Positions 8,217 through 15,819 of a DNA stretch of 29,564 nt are shown in pieces. The notes beneath the pieces were generated by a model. It was not told where the DNA came from. It ran no database searches and saw only the letters and a list, made by a program, of their open reading frames with translations. Origin of the DNA: a virus. Location of the stretch: positions 1-29,564 of IMG/VR virus record IMGVR_UViG_3300048573_000396; one strand, given 5' to 3'. The translations under genes were made by a program, and so were the position numbers. Each line of letters starts with the position of its first letter. Position 1 is the first letter of the stretch.

Positions 8217-8896
8217 GGGGTGGCGGGCTTGCGCTGCTGCTGGTGGATGAAGTCGATTAAATGTTGGTGCGCCAGCCGGTTGGCGGCGCAGATGGCGGCG
8301 TTGGCAATGTGGTTGTCGAAGGCGGCATCGAGGGGGATGCCGGAGCTAAGAGCACAGGCGGGCGCGGTGGGGTCAAGAGAGCCGCAGGAATGGGCGGGCT
8401 GGTCAACACCAGTGAGGGCTGAGTTCCACAGCCAAACAGCGCCAGCGCTGAGAGCAAGGCCAGCATCCGCATCCGCTTGAGCCGCCGCGTCCTGCGCAGC
8501 ATCGGGCTGCGCGGCATCGGCCAATGGCGCTGTGCCCAGTGTGCTGCTTGGCACACTGGCGGCTGGAGCAAAACGAGACCGTTGAGCACAACTAGGAAGG
8601 CCAGCAGTAGATACAACCAAAGGGGTGCGGCGGCGTAAAACATGGAACTTCTCCGTTAAGTCATTGAACTGGGTGGTGAGGGCGCGGTCGGCTTCTAGGT
8701 ACGCAGTGGCTGCGGCTTGGCCTTGCGCGGCTTTTTTGTCATAGAGCTCGCGGGCTTTGGTGTCGGCCTTGGCTTGCTTGATTTGCCAGCTGGCATTAGC
8801 GGACTTTTGGCCTGCGAAGTGGCCGCTGGTGAATGCCAATAGGGCCAGCAATAAAGCGCCTGTGAACTGGAGTAAAAGCGTGTTTAAACGGCTCAT
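8213..8896 (-). CDS. Rz-like inner-membrane spanin
   Basis: A 227-residue probable i-spanin that helps fuse inner and outer membranes at the end of lysis. It has one N-terminal membrane segment (about residues 5-25) followed by a long helical periplasmic part with KQAKADTKARELYDKKAAQ. The Ala/Pro-rich second half is partly forced by the overlapping Rz1 frame, and a DAAFDNHIANAAICAANRL end follows. I chose ATG 8896 because it overlaps the transglycosylase stop (ATGA) and has a G-rich Shine-Dalgarno seven bases upstream; ATG 8902 is the alternative. The embedded lipoprotein frame is what identifies it. Confidence 0.75.
   Translation of the reverse strand: MSRLNTLLLQFTGALLLALLAFTSGHFAGQKSANASWQIKQAKADTKARELYDKKAAQGQAAATAYLEADRALTTQFNDLTEKFHVLRRRTPLVVSTAGLPSCAQRSRFAPAASVPSSTLGTAPLADAAQPDAAQDAAAQADADAGLALSAGAVWLWNSALTGVDQPAHSCGSLDPTAPACALSSGIPLDAAFDNHIANAAICAANRLAHQHLIDFIHQQQRKPATP
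8257..8472 (-). CDS. Rz1-like outer-membrane spanin lipoprotein, embedded in Rz
   Basis: A 71-residue frame lying wholly inside the Rz gene in another frame. It begins MRMLALLSALALFGC, a lipoprotein signal with lipobox LFGC, followed by a very proline-rich chain (SPPIPAALLTPPRPPVLLAP), the classic Rz1 composition. The lipid-modified Cys would anchor it in the outer membrane, where it meets Rz. No strong Shine-Dalgarno precedes 8472. The same frame stays open up to ATG 8643, which does have GGAG seven bases upstream and would add a hydrophobic N terminus, giving 128 residues. Which start is used is uncertain; the identity is fairly secure. Confidence 0.7.
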   Translation of the reverse strand: MRMLALLSALALFGCGTQPSLVLTSPPIPAALLTPPRPPVLLAPASPSMPPSTTTLPTPPSAPPTGWRTNI

Positions 8897-9648
8897 GAAC
8901 ATGCCCCCATGCCCCAGCGGCCAGAGGCTGCATAGACGGGCTCTAGGCGGCGCAGGATGCGCTGTGGGTAGGCTTGGTTCTCTGCTTGGTTGGCAGGGGT
9001 GATACCGGGATTAATATTGCACGACTTGCCCAGGCACAGGGCGGGCTCTGGGCTGCGGGCGCGGCGCTTGAGTGCCCAGCCTAGGCCGCCGTTATAAGCA
9101 CTGAGGGCAAAGGCCAGCTGCTCGCAGGCGTTGGCGGCGGGCAGGCGCTGGTGTAGCCAATGGTTGTACACCACCAGGGCGCGGATGGCCCATGTGGGGT
9201 TTAAAGGTGCAGGGCCTGCCAGATCGGGCTGAAGTGTGCCCATCCATGCGGCGGTGGCGGGCATGAACTGGGTGAGGCCGACTGCGCCCACGGGGCTGCG
9301 GGCATCGGTGCGCCAGCCGGACTCTTGGTGTATTTGGGCTGCGAAGCTGGCGCTGGGGGCACTGATGCCCCAGACGCGGCGGGATTCGCGCAGGAGGGTG
9401 GCGCGGTGGGGTTCGGCGGCGCGGGGGATGCTGGATGTGGCCTGACTGGCGGCATGGGCTGTGTGGGCACAGGCGGCTGCAAGCAGCATAGCCGCTATTG
9501 GCAACCACCACAGGCTGGCTATGCCCACCAGTGCCCACACAGCCCACTGGCGCTGCTGGCTGCGGCGCTGGTTGCCATAGATGCGCAGGCGCTTAGCCCG
9601 GTGCTCTTTTTGCCAGACTTGGAACTGGCGCGATGGGTTGAAGGCCAT
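8893..9648 (-). CDS. Lytic transglycosylase endolysin (SLT family)
   Basis: A 251-residue SLT-type transglycosylase that cleaves peptidoglycan for lysis. The catalytic Glu is E109 in QIHQESGW, followed by SPVGAVGLTQFMP, and later FALSAYNGGLGW, all hallmarks of the goose-lysozyme-like fold. Residues 36-67 hold a hydrophobic segment ending in AHTAHAA, preceded by a basic stretch, so it is a signal-anchor or a long signal peptide. The ATG at 9648 has AGGAG seven bases upstream. It follows the holin gene by two bases. A signal-anchor-release mode is possible but not proven. Confidence 0.9.
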   Translation of the reverse strand: MAFNPSRQFQVWQKEHRAKRLRIYGNQRRSQQRQWAVWALVGIASLWWLPIAAMLLAAACAHTAHAASQATSSIPRAAEPHRATLLRESRRVWGISAPSASFAAQIHQESGWRTDARSPVGAVGLTQFMPATAAWMGTLQPDLAGPAPLNPTWAIRALVVYNHWLHQRLPAANACEQLAFALSAYNGGLGWALKRRARSPEPALCLGKSCNINPGITPANQAENQAYPQRILRRLEPVYAASGRWGMGACS

Positions 9649-9650
9649 GG

Positions 9651-9980
9651 CTAAGCTCCTAGGCCAATGCAGACTAGGCAGGCGGCGACGATGATGGCAC
9701 GGCGCATCATGGACATGCCGAACTGATTGCCTGCGCAGATTTGCATTTTGGCATCAGTCTCGGCTGCGTCGGTATCGTCGGCAAGTTCTAGGTATTGGTG
9801 GGGGCGGTCATAGGGGAACAAGGCGCGGTCTAGCCAGTAGCCGCCCCAGCCTGCTAGGGCCATGAGGTGTGCCTTGTAGAGCGTGACAGCCCAAAGCGCG
9901 CCAGGGTCAATATGTTGGGCAAGATAGGCCGCGCCAATGAGGACTAGGCTGACAAAAAAGGCAAGGCTTAAACGGGGCAT
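9651..9980 (-). CDS. Putative holin, Mu-like type
   Basis: A 109-residue protein with membrane segments at about residues 4-22, 31-47 and 90-108, placed directly before the endolysin gene, so it is most likely the holin that opens the inner membrane at the lysis time. I place the start at ATG 9980, giving MPRLSLAFFVSLVLIG, because TTGGAG sits six bases upstream; a TTG at 9992 would make that ribosome site part of the protein. It is the first gene of the leftward lysis/packaging operon, just downstream of the predicted late promoter and terminator hairpin. Confidence 0.75.
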   Translation of the reverse strand: MPRLSLAFFVSLVLIGAAYLAQHIDPGALWAVTLYKAHLMALAGWGGYWLDRALFPYDRPHQYLELADDTDAAETDAKMQICAGNQFGMSMMRRAIIVAACLVCIGLGA

Positions 9981-9993
9981 GGCACACTCCAAT

Positions 9994-10023
9994 AAAAAAA
10001 GGGCTACTGCGATCAGAAGCCCT
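9994..10023 (-). terminator. Rho-independent terminator of the repressor operon
   Basis: On the minus strand AGGGCT (10023-10018), a 12-base loop, AGCCCT (10005-10000) and a run of T to 9994. It follows the stop of the last lysogeny gene and precedes the holin. The upstream arm coincides with the predicted start point of the lysis promoter. Confidence 0.85.
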
Positions 10024-10069
10024 GAGTGTGGAGAATGTGCGCCGCTGGGGCGTGGTGAACTAGTTCACC
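10018..10069 (-). promoter_or_regulatory. Predicted activator-dependent late promoter for lysis/packaging operon
   Basis: A perfect 16-base palindrome GGTGAACTAGTTCACC at 10069-10054 is followed leftward by CACACT at 10030-10025 and GGGCT ending at 10018. These elements lie at the same distances as in the two plus-strand copies near 21176 and 28176. With the palindrome centre taken as -43.5, CACACT occupies -12 to -7 and the start is near 10018. The palindrome overlaps the stop codon of the gene before it. Recognition by the Mor-family protein is inference. Confidence 0.65.
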
Positions 10070-10560
10070 GTGGGGGGGTGGATCTCGGTAGATTCGTCTA
10101 GGCAGTAAGCGCGAATGGTGCACCTACAGTAGACATGGGTGCATTGCGCAGGGATGTGATTAAGCCAAAAAATAGACTCGAAGTGTTCGACCTGCCCCGT
10201 TCTATTTTTGCATGCAAGTGGGTCGCGGCTGTCGCCAGCAGCTCTAAATTGCCACAAAGGTCGACGCTGGGTGTTGGCAAGTAACTGAGGCATTCTAAAA
10301 GTCCAATGTGCGTCACGAAGGATTCGGTGGCAGAGCGCCGCGACCATGCGTGCACGGGTAGGCCGATTACCGATACGGAGTGCATATGTTTCGTAAGCAG
10401 GCCAAATCCACCTCTCGCTTGGGCAAACACTGCCCACCAATTTTTCCAGCTCCCTAGTGCTTCCAGATTCAACCGCGCACTTAATGTTAATTGTCTGTGC
10501 AGTCAGAACCGTGGGGATTAAATGTGCCCAAATTTCAGTTTGCTTTAGCTGCTCAGTCAT
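10060..10560 (-). CDS. Stand-alone protein related to the gpF core
   Basis: A 166-residue protein. Its residues about 90-150 match the diagnostic core of the phage's own gpF: QLLANTQRRPLWQFRAAGDS here against QLIANADRRPYLQYRTAGDS there, then FW, a shared H, and CRCTIRAY against CRCTVRAY. The first 85 residues do not obviously match gpF, and there is no C-terminal effector domain. It is the third gene of the repressor operon, so it should be made in the lysogen. Possible roles are interference with head assembly of incoming phages or regulation of gpF; neither is shown. The Shine-Dalgarno is poor. Base composition is closer to its lysogeny neighbours than to the head genes. Confidence 0.65.
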   Translation of the reverse strand: MTEQLKQTEIWAHLIPTVLTAQTINIKCAVESGSTRELEKLVGSVCPSERWIWPAYETYALRIGNRPTRARMVAALCHRILRDAHWTFRMPQLLANTQRRPLWQFRAAGDSRDPLACKNRTGQVEHFESIFWLNHIPAQCTHVYCRCTIRAYCLDESTEIHPPTVN

Positions 10561-10578
10561 GGTTTTTAGCAGCGAGAC

Positions 10579-10989
10579 TTACGGCCAGCAGCTAGCTAGC
10601 GCCGCATCGAATCTGCTTTTGCTTTGCCAATGCTGCCCACTATAAATTGAGAGCACGCCATCGGCTAGATGCGCAGAGGCAAGTTGGCAGGCACGCATTG
10701 CATCATTGTTGCGTGACGAATTGTTGATCTTTTGCATCAGCGGTGTCAAGGTATCAAACATGGCAATTGCAGCCGCAGCATCACCTGTTTTATCGGCTGC
10801 GACGGCCGCATGCCCAGCTTTTGTAAGTGCGCAGCGAGTTGCTCGAATGTCGATGCCTGCGATGCCGTCGCTTGCGCAGTCACTATTCTTCAAAAGAAAG
10901 ATTGACCAAGCAGTCCCAGCCAACGCCATGACTAAAAGCGCGCTGGCAAGAACTTTTTTCACTGGAGATAAGTTAAAAAAGAAACGCAT
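10579..10989 (-). CDS. Membrane-anchored hypothetical lysogeny protein
   Basis: A 136-residue protein that I do not recognise. It has an N-terminal membrane anchor (about residues 11-32, KKVLASALLVMALAGTAWSI) and a mainly helical outer part with four or five cysteines and TPR-like helical spacing. The anchor suggests it faces the periplasm. It begins one base after the repressor stop with a good Shine-Dalgarno (GGGAGTGG, about seven bases upstream), so it is co-expressed with the repressor. This position suits a lysogenic-conversion or superinfection-exclusion gene, but no activity can be read from it. Confidence 0.6.
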   Translation of the reverse strand: MRFFFNLSPVKKVLASALLVMALAGTAWSIFLLKNSDCASDGIAGIDIRATRCALTKAGHAAVAADKTGDAAAAIAMFDTLTPLMQKINNSSRNNDAMRACQLASAHLADGVLSIYSGQHWQSKSRFDAALASCWP

Positions 10990-10990
10990 A

Positions 10991-11671
10991 TCACCACTCC
11001 CGGTTAGAACAAATCACCCGCCCGATTACGGCCACATCGGTATTGTCAGTCATCTTAATGTCGTAGCTGGGGTGTGCGGGGTTCTCGCTGCTGACGCGCA
11101 ATATACCAAGCCCAATGGTCTGCACATATTTCACAACCAATTCGTCGTATTGACGTAGCACATAGGCTAGGCCACTGCGCGGGGTAGTTTCTGCCTTGTT
11201 GACCAAAACCAAGTCGCCGTCGAATAGTTTGGTGGCCATGCTGTCGCCGCTCACTGACATGATCAGCAGCTGCTCCTCGCGCAAGTTGCGTTGCTTGAGC
11301 CACTGCCTAGAAAAAGCCAGCTCCCCAATGGGTTGCTCATCGCCTGGCAATGCACCCGGGCCTGCACTGGCTGATATGTCGTAGCGCTTGATCAGCGCAA
11401 AGCGGTCATCGGCTTGTGAGCGGTTGCCTTTGCGGCCTGTGACGATGTATAAAAAATCCAGCCCCGCCGCATCGCACAGCGAAAGGTATGACACATCGGG
11501 GCTGCGCTCGCCTGCCTCGTAATGGTACTGGGTTGTCTTGCTCACCCGGAGCAGGGTGGCTGCTTCAGCTTGCGTGAGTCTGATGCGGCTTCGCTCTTCG
11601 CGCAGGCGCAGGCCAATAGCTACGTTTGTTGAAACGTGCGTATCAGGAGGCAGTGGCTCGGAGTGATTCAC
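10991..11671 (-). CDS. Phage repressor, HTH plus S24 peptidase domain
   Basis: A 226-residue CI/C2-type repressor that should keep the early promoter silent in the lysogen. Residues 17-75 are an XRE-type helix-turn-helix (LTQAEAATLLRVSKTTQYHY). Residues 138-226 are the S24 self-cleavage and dimerisation domain, with the catalytic serine in SGDSM (S144) and lysine K181 in ELVVKYV. An Ala-Gly pair in SASAGPG (103-104) is the likely cleavage site, so induction by the SOS response is expected. The start is GTG 11671 with no clear Shine-Dalgarno. It is divergent from the early operon across a 205-base control region. Confidence 0.9.
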   Translation of the reverse strand: MNHSEPLPPDTHVSTNVAIGLRLREERSRIRLTQAEAATLLRVSKTTQYHYEAGERSPDVSYLSLCDAAGLDFLYIVTGRKGNRSQADDRFALIKRYDISASAGPGALPGDEQPIGELAFSRQWLKQRNLREEQLLIMSVSGDSMATKLFDGDLVLVNKAETTPRSGLAYVLRQYDELVVKYVQTIGLGILRVSSENPAHPSYDIKMTDNTDVAVIGRVICSNREW

Positions 11672-11677
11672 AGTGAA

Positions 11678-11687
11678 TTAACTGTTA
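11678..11687. repeat. TTAACTGTTA repeat near the repressor start
   Basis: This 10-base sequence is repeated exactly at 11847-11856 on the other side of the control region, just ahead of the early operon. The second copy is part of GTTAACTGTTAAC. The paired copies suggest operators bound by the repressor or by the gp16-like protein. Confidence 0.45.
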
Positions 11688-11772
11688 TGCGTGGCGGGGC
11701 TGTCGATAGTACACCTGTTGAGATCAATTGCCTAGTTATTTAAACAATACGGCTAAGCGCATATAAATATTT

Positions 11773-11814
11773 CAACAAAACGACAAAATAAATGTTGTTA
11801 ATGTCGTTTTGTTG
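11773..11814. promoter_or_regulatory. Inverted repeat, probable early operator
   Basis: CAACAAAACGACA (11773-11785) and its exact reverse complement (11802-11814) are 16 bases apart. The right arm lies between the -35 and -10 elements of the rightward promoter, so a bound repressor would block early transcription. The left arm may lie near a leftward promoter for the repressor gene, which I cannot define well. Confidence 0.65.
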
Positions 11815-11823
11815 GTTTATACT
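11795..11823 (+). promoter_or_regulatory. Early operon promoter, sigma70 type
   Basis: TTGTTA (11795-11800) and TATACT (11818-11823) are separated by exactly 17 bases, a good housekeeping promoter. The start would be near 11830, inside CAGTTAA...TTAACTG repeats (11829-11835 and 11847-11853) that may serve feedback repression. It drives the genes from 11877 onward. Confidence 0.7.
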
Positions 11824-11876
11824 TGTGACAGTTAAATAACTGATAGTTAACTGTTAACGAAAGTGAGTAAAAAAAT

Positions 11877-12086
11877 ATGAAGCAAAGTGTTGTTTCAACA
11901 AATGCACACACAACCAATCTTGGTGCGGCAGCCAAAGCCCGCCTGCAAAAGCGCGGCGTGACCTTGGTTGACTTCGCCAAAAAGAATGGTTTGAAGTTCC
12001 GCACCGTCTCCGAGGTGGTGCGTGGCGTGAATAAAGGCGCACGCGGTGAGGGCCATCGCGCCGCCGTGGCGCTCGGAATGAAATAA
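11877..12086 (+). CDS. Small DNA-binding protein, BcepMu gp16 family
   Basis: A 69-residue protein that matches the BcepMu gp16 type: a helix-turn-helix around GVTLVDFAKKNGLKFRTVSE, then GVNKGARGEGHRAAVALGMK at the C terminus. It is the first gene of the early operon and occupies the place of Ner in Mu, so it probably binds the early control region and limits early and repressor transcription. The ATG lies about 47 bases after the predicted start, with only a weak Shine-Dalgarno. The family match is by eye. Confidence 0.75.
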   Translation: MKQSVVSTNAHTTNLGAAAKARLQKRGVTLVDFAKKNGLKFRTVSEVVRGVNKGARGEGHRAAVALGMK

Positions 12087-12095
12087 GGAATAAAG

Positions 12096-13118
12096 ATGAC
12101 AAAGAAAACCACAGAATTGGCAAATCCGCGCACGTCTGCCGATTTGAGTTTTGGCGAGCAAGACGCAGCAGCGGCCACCCAGCTTGGCATCGTGCTGGGC
12201 GGCACATTGCAAGACCGCATAACGCGTGCGGTGATGGCATACAACATGGCAACCCGCATGGCGGTGGAGGTTGGGTACTTGCTTTTGAGTGTGAAAGCTG
12301 ATCTGCCGCATGGAGATTTTGAAGAGGGCATTCAGTCGCTTGGCCTTGCACCGCGCCGCGCTGCTGATCTGATGCGTATGGCCAAATTTGCGACCGCGCT
12401 GCCCGAAGCTCAGCGTGCTGAGTTGCTTAATCTGCCCAAGTCGAAGGTGTTGGCATTGGCAAGCGCCGATGCCGAGGTGATCGCCGATTTGCTAGATGAA
12501 GGTGATGTGGAGGGTTTGAATGACCTGAGCGTGCGCGAACTGCGCCAGCGCATACGCGACCTGCAAGCCAGCCATACCGACTTGTCGGTAGAGCGTGACA
12601 CGGCGCAGGCTGAGCGGGACGATTTGGCCAAGCGCCTGAAGCGGCGCGATTTGGATGGTGCGGATGCGCGGGTGCCATTGGTGGTGGCTGACCAACGCCA
12701 AGAGGCGGCGGCTTTGCTGCACAAGGCGCAGCTGGCACTGCGGGCGCTGCACCCTCTGGGGGTAGACATTGTGAACCTGCGCGGGCATGACGAGGCTGGC
12801 GAATGGGTAGAGCCGAACCTGCGATTGGTGTTGGCAGGCTTATTGGCCACCCGCGAGGAGCTCGATGGCGTGATTGGTAAATATGCCCAAGCCATGGACG
12901 ATAAACGCAGCCTGATGCAGCCTGCGGATGCGCTGAGTTTTATGGACGATGCCGAGGTGCAGGCGGTGGCGGCTGAATATGCCAACCAGATAGCGCTGCA
13001 TGGGCATGAGGCAGCGCTACGCCAGCACGAGCGCGAGGCGGCGCGGCCAAAGGGCAAGGGTCGGCCTAAGGCTGCACCTGAGCTGGCGGCACCTGCAAGC
13101 AAGACCCGCAAGGCCTAA
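12096..13118 (+). CDS. DUF3102-type early protein
   Basis: A 340-residue early protein. Residues 35-110 carry the DUF3102 signature: VGYLLLSVKADLPHGDFEE, then a ...RAADLMRMAKF block, as in proteins that share this segment with ParB-like KorB neighbours. Residues 155-195 are a coiled coil (LRQRIRDLQASHTDLSVERD). The C terminus is basic (RPKGKGRPKAAPE), which suggests DNA contact. It begins nine bases after the gp16-like gene and ends 29 bases before the transposase gene. A role in early replication or transposition is inferred from position only. Confidence 0.7.
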   Translation: MTKKTTELANPRTSADLSFGEQDAAAATQLGIVLGGTLQDRITRAVMAYNMATRMAVEVGYLLLSVKADLPHGDFEEGIQSLGLAPRRAADLMRMAKFATALPEAQRAELLNLPKSKVLALASADAEVIADLLDEGDVEGLNDLSVRELRQRIRDLQASHTDLSVERDTAQAERDDLAKRLKRRDLDGADARVPLVVADQRQEAAALLHKAQLALRALHPLGVDIVNLRGHDEAGEWVEPNLRLVLAGLLATREELDGVIGKYAQAMDDKRSLMQPADALSFMDDAEVQAVAAEYANQIALHGHEAALRQHEREAARPKGKGRPKAAPELAAPASKTRKA

Positions 13119-13147
13119 GCCTCCCAAACCGACCACAAGGTGAATCC

Positions 13148-14815
13148 ATGGCTGCCCTGCTTAAGCTGCATAACAACGTCTACCAGATGAAGCAAGTGCC
13201 TGCGTTGCTCAATGATGACCCGTGGGCGGTGGCCAGCGAAGAGCAGCGGCGCGTGGCGGGGCTGCGTGAGGAGCTGCTGCGCCCACTGGCGGCACTGGTG
13301 AACAATGGCGTGAGTGTGAAAAAAGTGGTGCGCCTGCTGCTGGCGCAGCTTGGTGCTGGTGCTGCGCACACGCGCTCTAAGCACTTGGCCGCTTGCTTGA
13401 GTGCTGATGATATCAGCGCCCCCACGCTGACGCGCTGGCTGGCAGCTTACCTCAAGGGTGGCAAAAACGCACTGCTGCCCAAGCACACTGGCCGTGTGCG
13501 CCAAGACTATGGCTGGGAGATGCGGGCTGCGGCGCTGTATAACTTGCCGGGTAAGCCGGGGTTTGCGGATGTGGCATCTAAGCTGCGGCAAGACGGCTTT
13601 GCGGATGCCACCGACAGCCGCGTGAAGCGCTACCTGAAGGCCTTGCCTGCTACGCTGGGGGCGATGAGCCCTGCCCGCGTGGGCCCGCACTTGCACCAGC
13701 TCACGCGCCAAAAGTTTCAACGGCGCAGCCTGGACGAGGTGTTGGTGGGCGAGATTTATGCGGGCGACGGCCACACCAGCGACTGCTATGTGGCCAGCCC
13801 TAACACGGGCAAGCCCTATAGGCTGGAGCTTACCGTGTGGATATGCATTAAGAGCAGCTACATCGTGGGCTGGTGGCCCAGCGAGAGTGAGAGCACGGTG
13901 AGCACGATGTTTGCCCTGAGCCATGCCATGCGCCAGCACAACCATGTGCCAGCGTGGGTGTATGTAGACCGCGGCCCGGGCTACCGATCTAAGCTGCTGA
14001 GCGACGAGACCACTGGGTTTTATAGCCGCTTTGACATTGGGCTGATTGGGGCGCTGCCTGGCAACCCGCATGGCAAGGGCTGGATTGAGCGCTTTTTTAG
14101 GACGGTGCGGGACAAGCACGATAAGTTTTTTGCGGGTGGGCAGGTGTATTGCGGGGACGACATGGCCCCCGAGACCAACCGCCGCATGAGTGCTGAGCTG
14201 GCCACGGGCAAGCGTGAGCTGCCTAGCCTGCGCAGCTATATCGACAGCTTTGGCCAGTGGCTGGCGCACTATCACGCTAGCCCGCAAGACAAGCTGGGCG
14301 GGCGCACGCCAGCGCAGGTGTGGGCTGAGCTGACCCCTGTGCCCGTGGAGGTGAGCATGGATGCCATAGCAAGGCCACGCGAGGAATGCACAGTGGCACG
14401 CCAAACGGTGCGCCTGCATAACCGCTTTTATTACGCCGAGGCGCTGGCACTGTATGACGCGAACAAGGTGGATGTGGAGTATGACTTGCACCACGACGGG
14501 CATGTGTGGGTGTTTGACAAAAAAGGCCGCTTTGTGGTGGAGGCCAAGATCACGGGCACGGTGGGTGTGCTGCCCACCAGCCGCCTTGAGGAGGGGCGTG
14601 ACCGCCGCCTGCAAGGGCAGATTAAACGGCTGGAGCGCAAGACACAAGAGGCCAAGGCGCGGCGCAATGACCCGATTGACGCGGCCAGCCAAGGCGCTGC
14701 GCTGGAGGCACTGCGCCCCGCCCTGCCTATGCGTGGGGATGCCACTGAACCCTTAGGCGCAGCGCCAGCTGCCCCCCTGATTGACCTTGATTTAACCAAC
14801 TGGAGAAAAGACTGA
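13148..14815 (+). CDS. DDE transposase, MuA/BcepMu TnpA-like
   Basis: The 555-residue transposase that integrates the phage and replicates it by transposition. The N-terminal 190 residues are helix-turn-helix and end-binding regions. The rve/RNase H-like catalytic domain has D207 (AGDGHT), D274 (YVDRGPGYRS) and E314 (HGKGWIERFF). A Mu-type C-terminal beta-barrel region follows (about 385-475), and the helical C terminus probably contacts the MuB-like partner. It is shorter than MuA (663 residues), consistent with the BcepMu lineage. AAGGTG lies five bases before the ATG. Its stop overlaps the next gene start. Confidence 0.93.
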   Translation: MAALLKLHNNVYQMKQVPALLNDDPWAVASEEQRRVAGLREELLRPLAALVNNGVSVKKVVRLLLAQLGAGAAHTRSKHLAACLSADDISAPTLTRWLAAYLKGGKNALLPKHTGRVRQDYGWEMRAAALYNLPGKPGFADVASKLRQDGFADATDSRVKRYLKALPATLGAMSPARVGPHLHQLTRQKFQRRSLDEVLVGEIYAGDGHTSDCYVASPNTGKPYRLELTVWICIKSSYIVGWWPSESESTVSTMFALSHAMRQHNHVPAWVYVDRGPGYRSKLLSDETTGFYSRFDIGLIGALPGNPHGKGWIERFFRTVRDKHDKFFAGGQVYCGDDMAPETNRRMSAELATGKRELPSLRSYIDSFGQWLAHYHASPQDKLGGRTPAQVWAELTPVPVEVSMDAIARPREECTVARQTVRLHNRFYYAEALALYDANKVDVEYDLHHDGHVWVFDKKGRFVVEAKITGTVGVLPTSRLEEGRDRRLQGQIKRLERKTQEAKARRNDPIDAASQGAALEALRPALPMRGDATEPLGAAPAAPLIDLDLTNWRKD

Positions 14816-15819
14816 TGGACGACACTTTTGATGCAGCGCCAGCGGCGACTGCTGGGGCGGTGTATACGCCGCAGGACACGGGTAAAGCGCAGGCGATTGT
14901 GCGCTGGCTCACCGAGCACGACAAGTCACGTGCTTGGTTGGGCAAAAAGGCGAATTTGCCCAATGGCACGATCAGCCAGATTGTCAATGGCAAGTATGTG
15001 AGCAGCCCGACTAAGCAGCTTGACCAGATGCTGGCTGTGCTACAGGTGGAGGCAGCGCGGATGAAGGATGGCACGCCGGGCTACCACAGGGGCAGTGTGC
15101 ATGGGCTGATGGAGGTGGTGTTTGACCGCACCCGCAAGCACAGCAGTGTGGGGGTGGTGACAGGCTATGTGGGGATTGGGAAGACGCGCTTTGGCAAAGA
15201 ATACCGAGCCTCGCACCCGATGACCCTGCTAGTGGAGACCAACCCCAACATGACACCTGGGGTGCTGCTCAGCGAGCTGCTGGCGCAGCTGAATGTGGCT
15301 GAGCCTGTGGGGCTAGACCGCAAGTTTGGCGAGATTTGCAGGGTGATCAAGGGCACGAATTATTTGATTGTGGTGGATGAGGCGGAGCGCTTGAGCAGTA
15401 ATGCGATGGAATACCTGCGGCGCATCCATGACAAGGCGGAGGTGGGGGTGGTGCTGACGGGCACAGAGAAGCTGACGGCGTTGATAAAAAAGGCGCATGG
15501 GCAGTTTGACCAAATGCGCAGCCGGGTGGGTATGTGGCCCGTGACGATTGAGCGGATCACGCAGGACGACAGCGATGAAATTGCCCGCAAATACTTGGCC
15601 AGTGCGGAGCATGGCCATGGGCTGGAGCTGGCCGATGGGGTGCTCAATGCGCTGTGGGCTTATTGCGCAGGCAGCGCCCGGGTGCTGGTGGAGGCGCTGG
15701 TGCCCGCGCTGCGCGACTATGCCACCGCTGGGCAGCCGATCACAGAGCAACTGGTGGACACGGTGGCGCAGAAGGTGCTGTTTATGGTGCCGCGCAGCAC
15801 GAAGGGGGGTGCGGTATGA
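14815..15819 (+). CDS. AAA+ transposition ATPase, MuB-like
   Basis: A 334-residue AAA+ ATPase that, as in Mu, should bind target DNA and activate the transposase. Residues 25-80 form an N-terminal helix-turn-helix (LGKKANLPNGTISQIVNGKY), as in MuB. Walker A is GYVGIGKT (117-124) and Walker B is LIVVDEAE (184-191), followed by a sensor-like LTGTEKL. The ATG shares one base with the transposase stop (TGATG) and lies after AACTGGAGAAAA, so translation is coupled. Confidence 0.92.
   Translation: MDDTFDAAPAATAGAVYTPQDTGKAQAIVRWLTEHDKSRAWLGKKANLPNGTISQIVNGKYVSSPTKQLDQMLAVLQVEAARMKDGTPGYHRGSVHGLMEVVFDRTRKHSSVGVVTGYVGIGKTRFGKEYRASHPMTLLVETNPNMTPGVLLSELLAQLNVAEPVGLDRKFGEICRVIKGTNYLIVVDEAERLSSNAMEYLRRIHDKAEVGVVLTGTEKLTALIKKAHGQFDQMRSRVGMWPVTIERITQDDSDEIARKYLASAEHGHGLELADGVLNALWAYCAGSARVLVEALVPALRDYATAGQPITEQLVDTVAQKVLFMVPRSTKGGAV

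Noticed and set aside
13115-14692. A 525-codon open frame antisense to the transposase gene
   Set aside because: It mirrors a GC-rich coding gene with a clear DDE triad; its product has no recognisable fold and no ribosome site. A codon-bias shadow.
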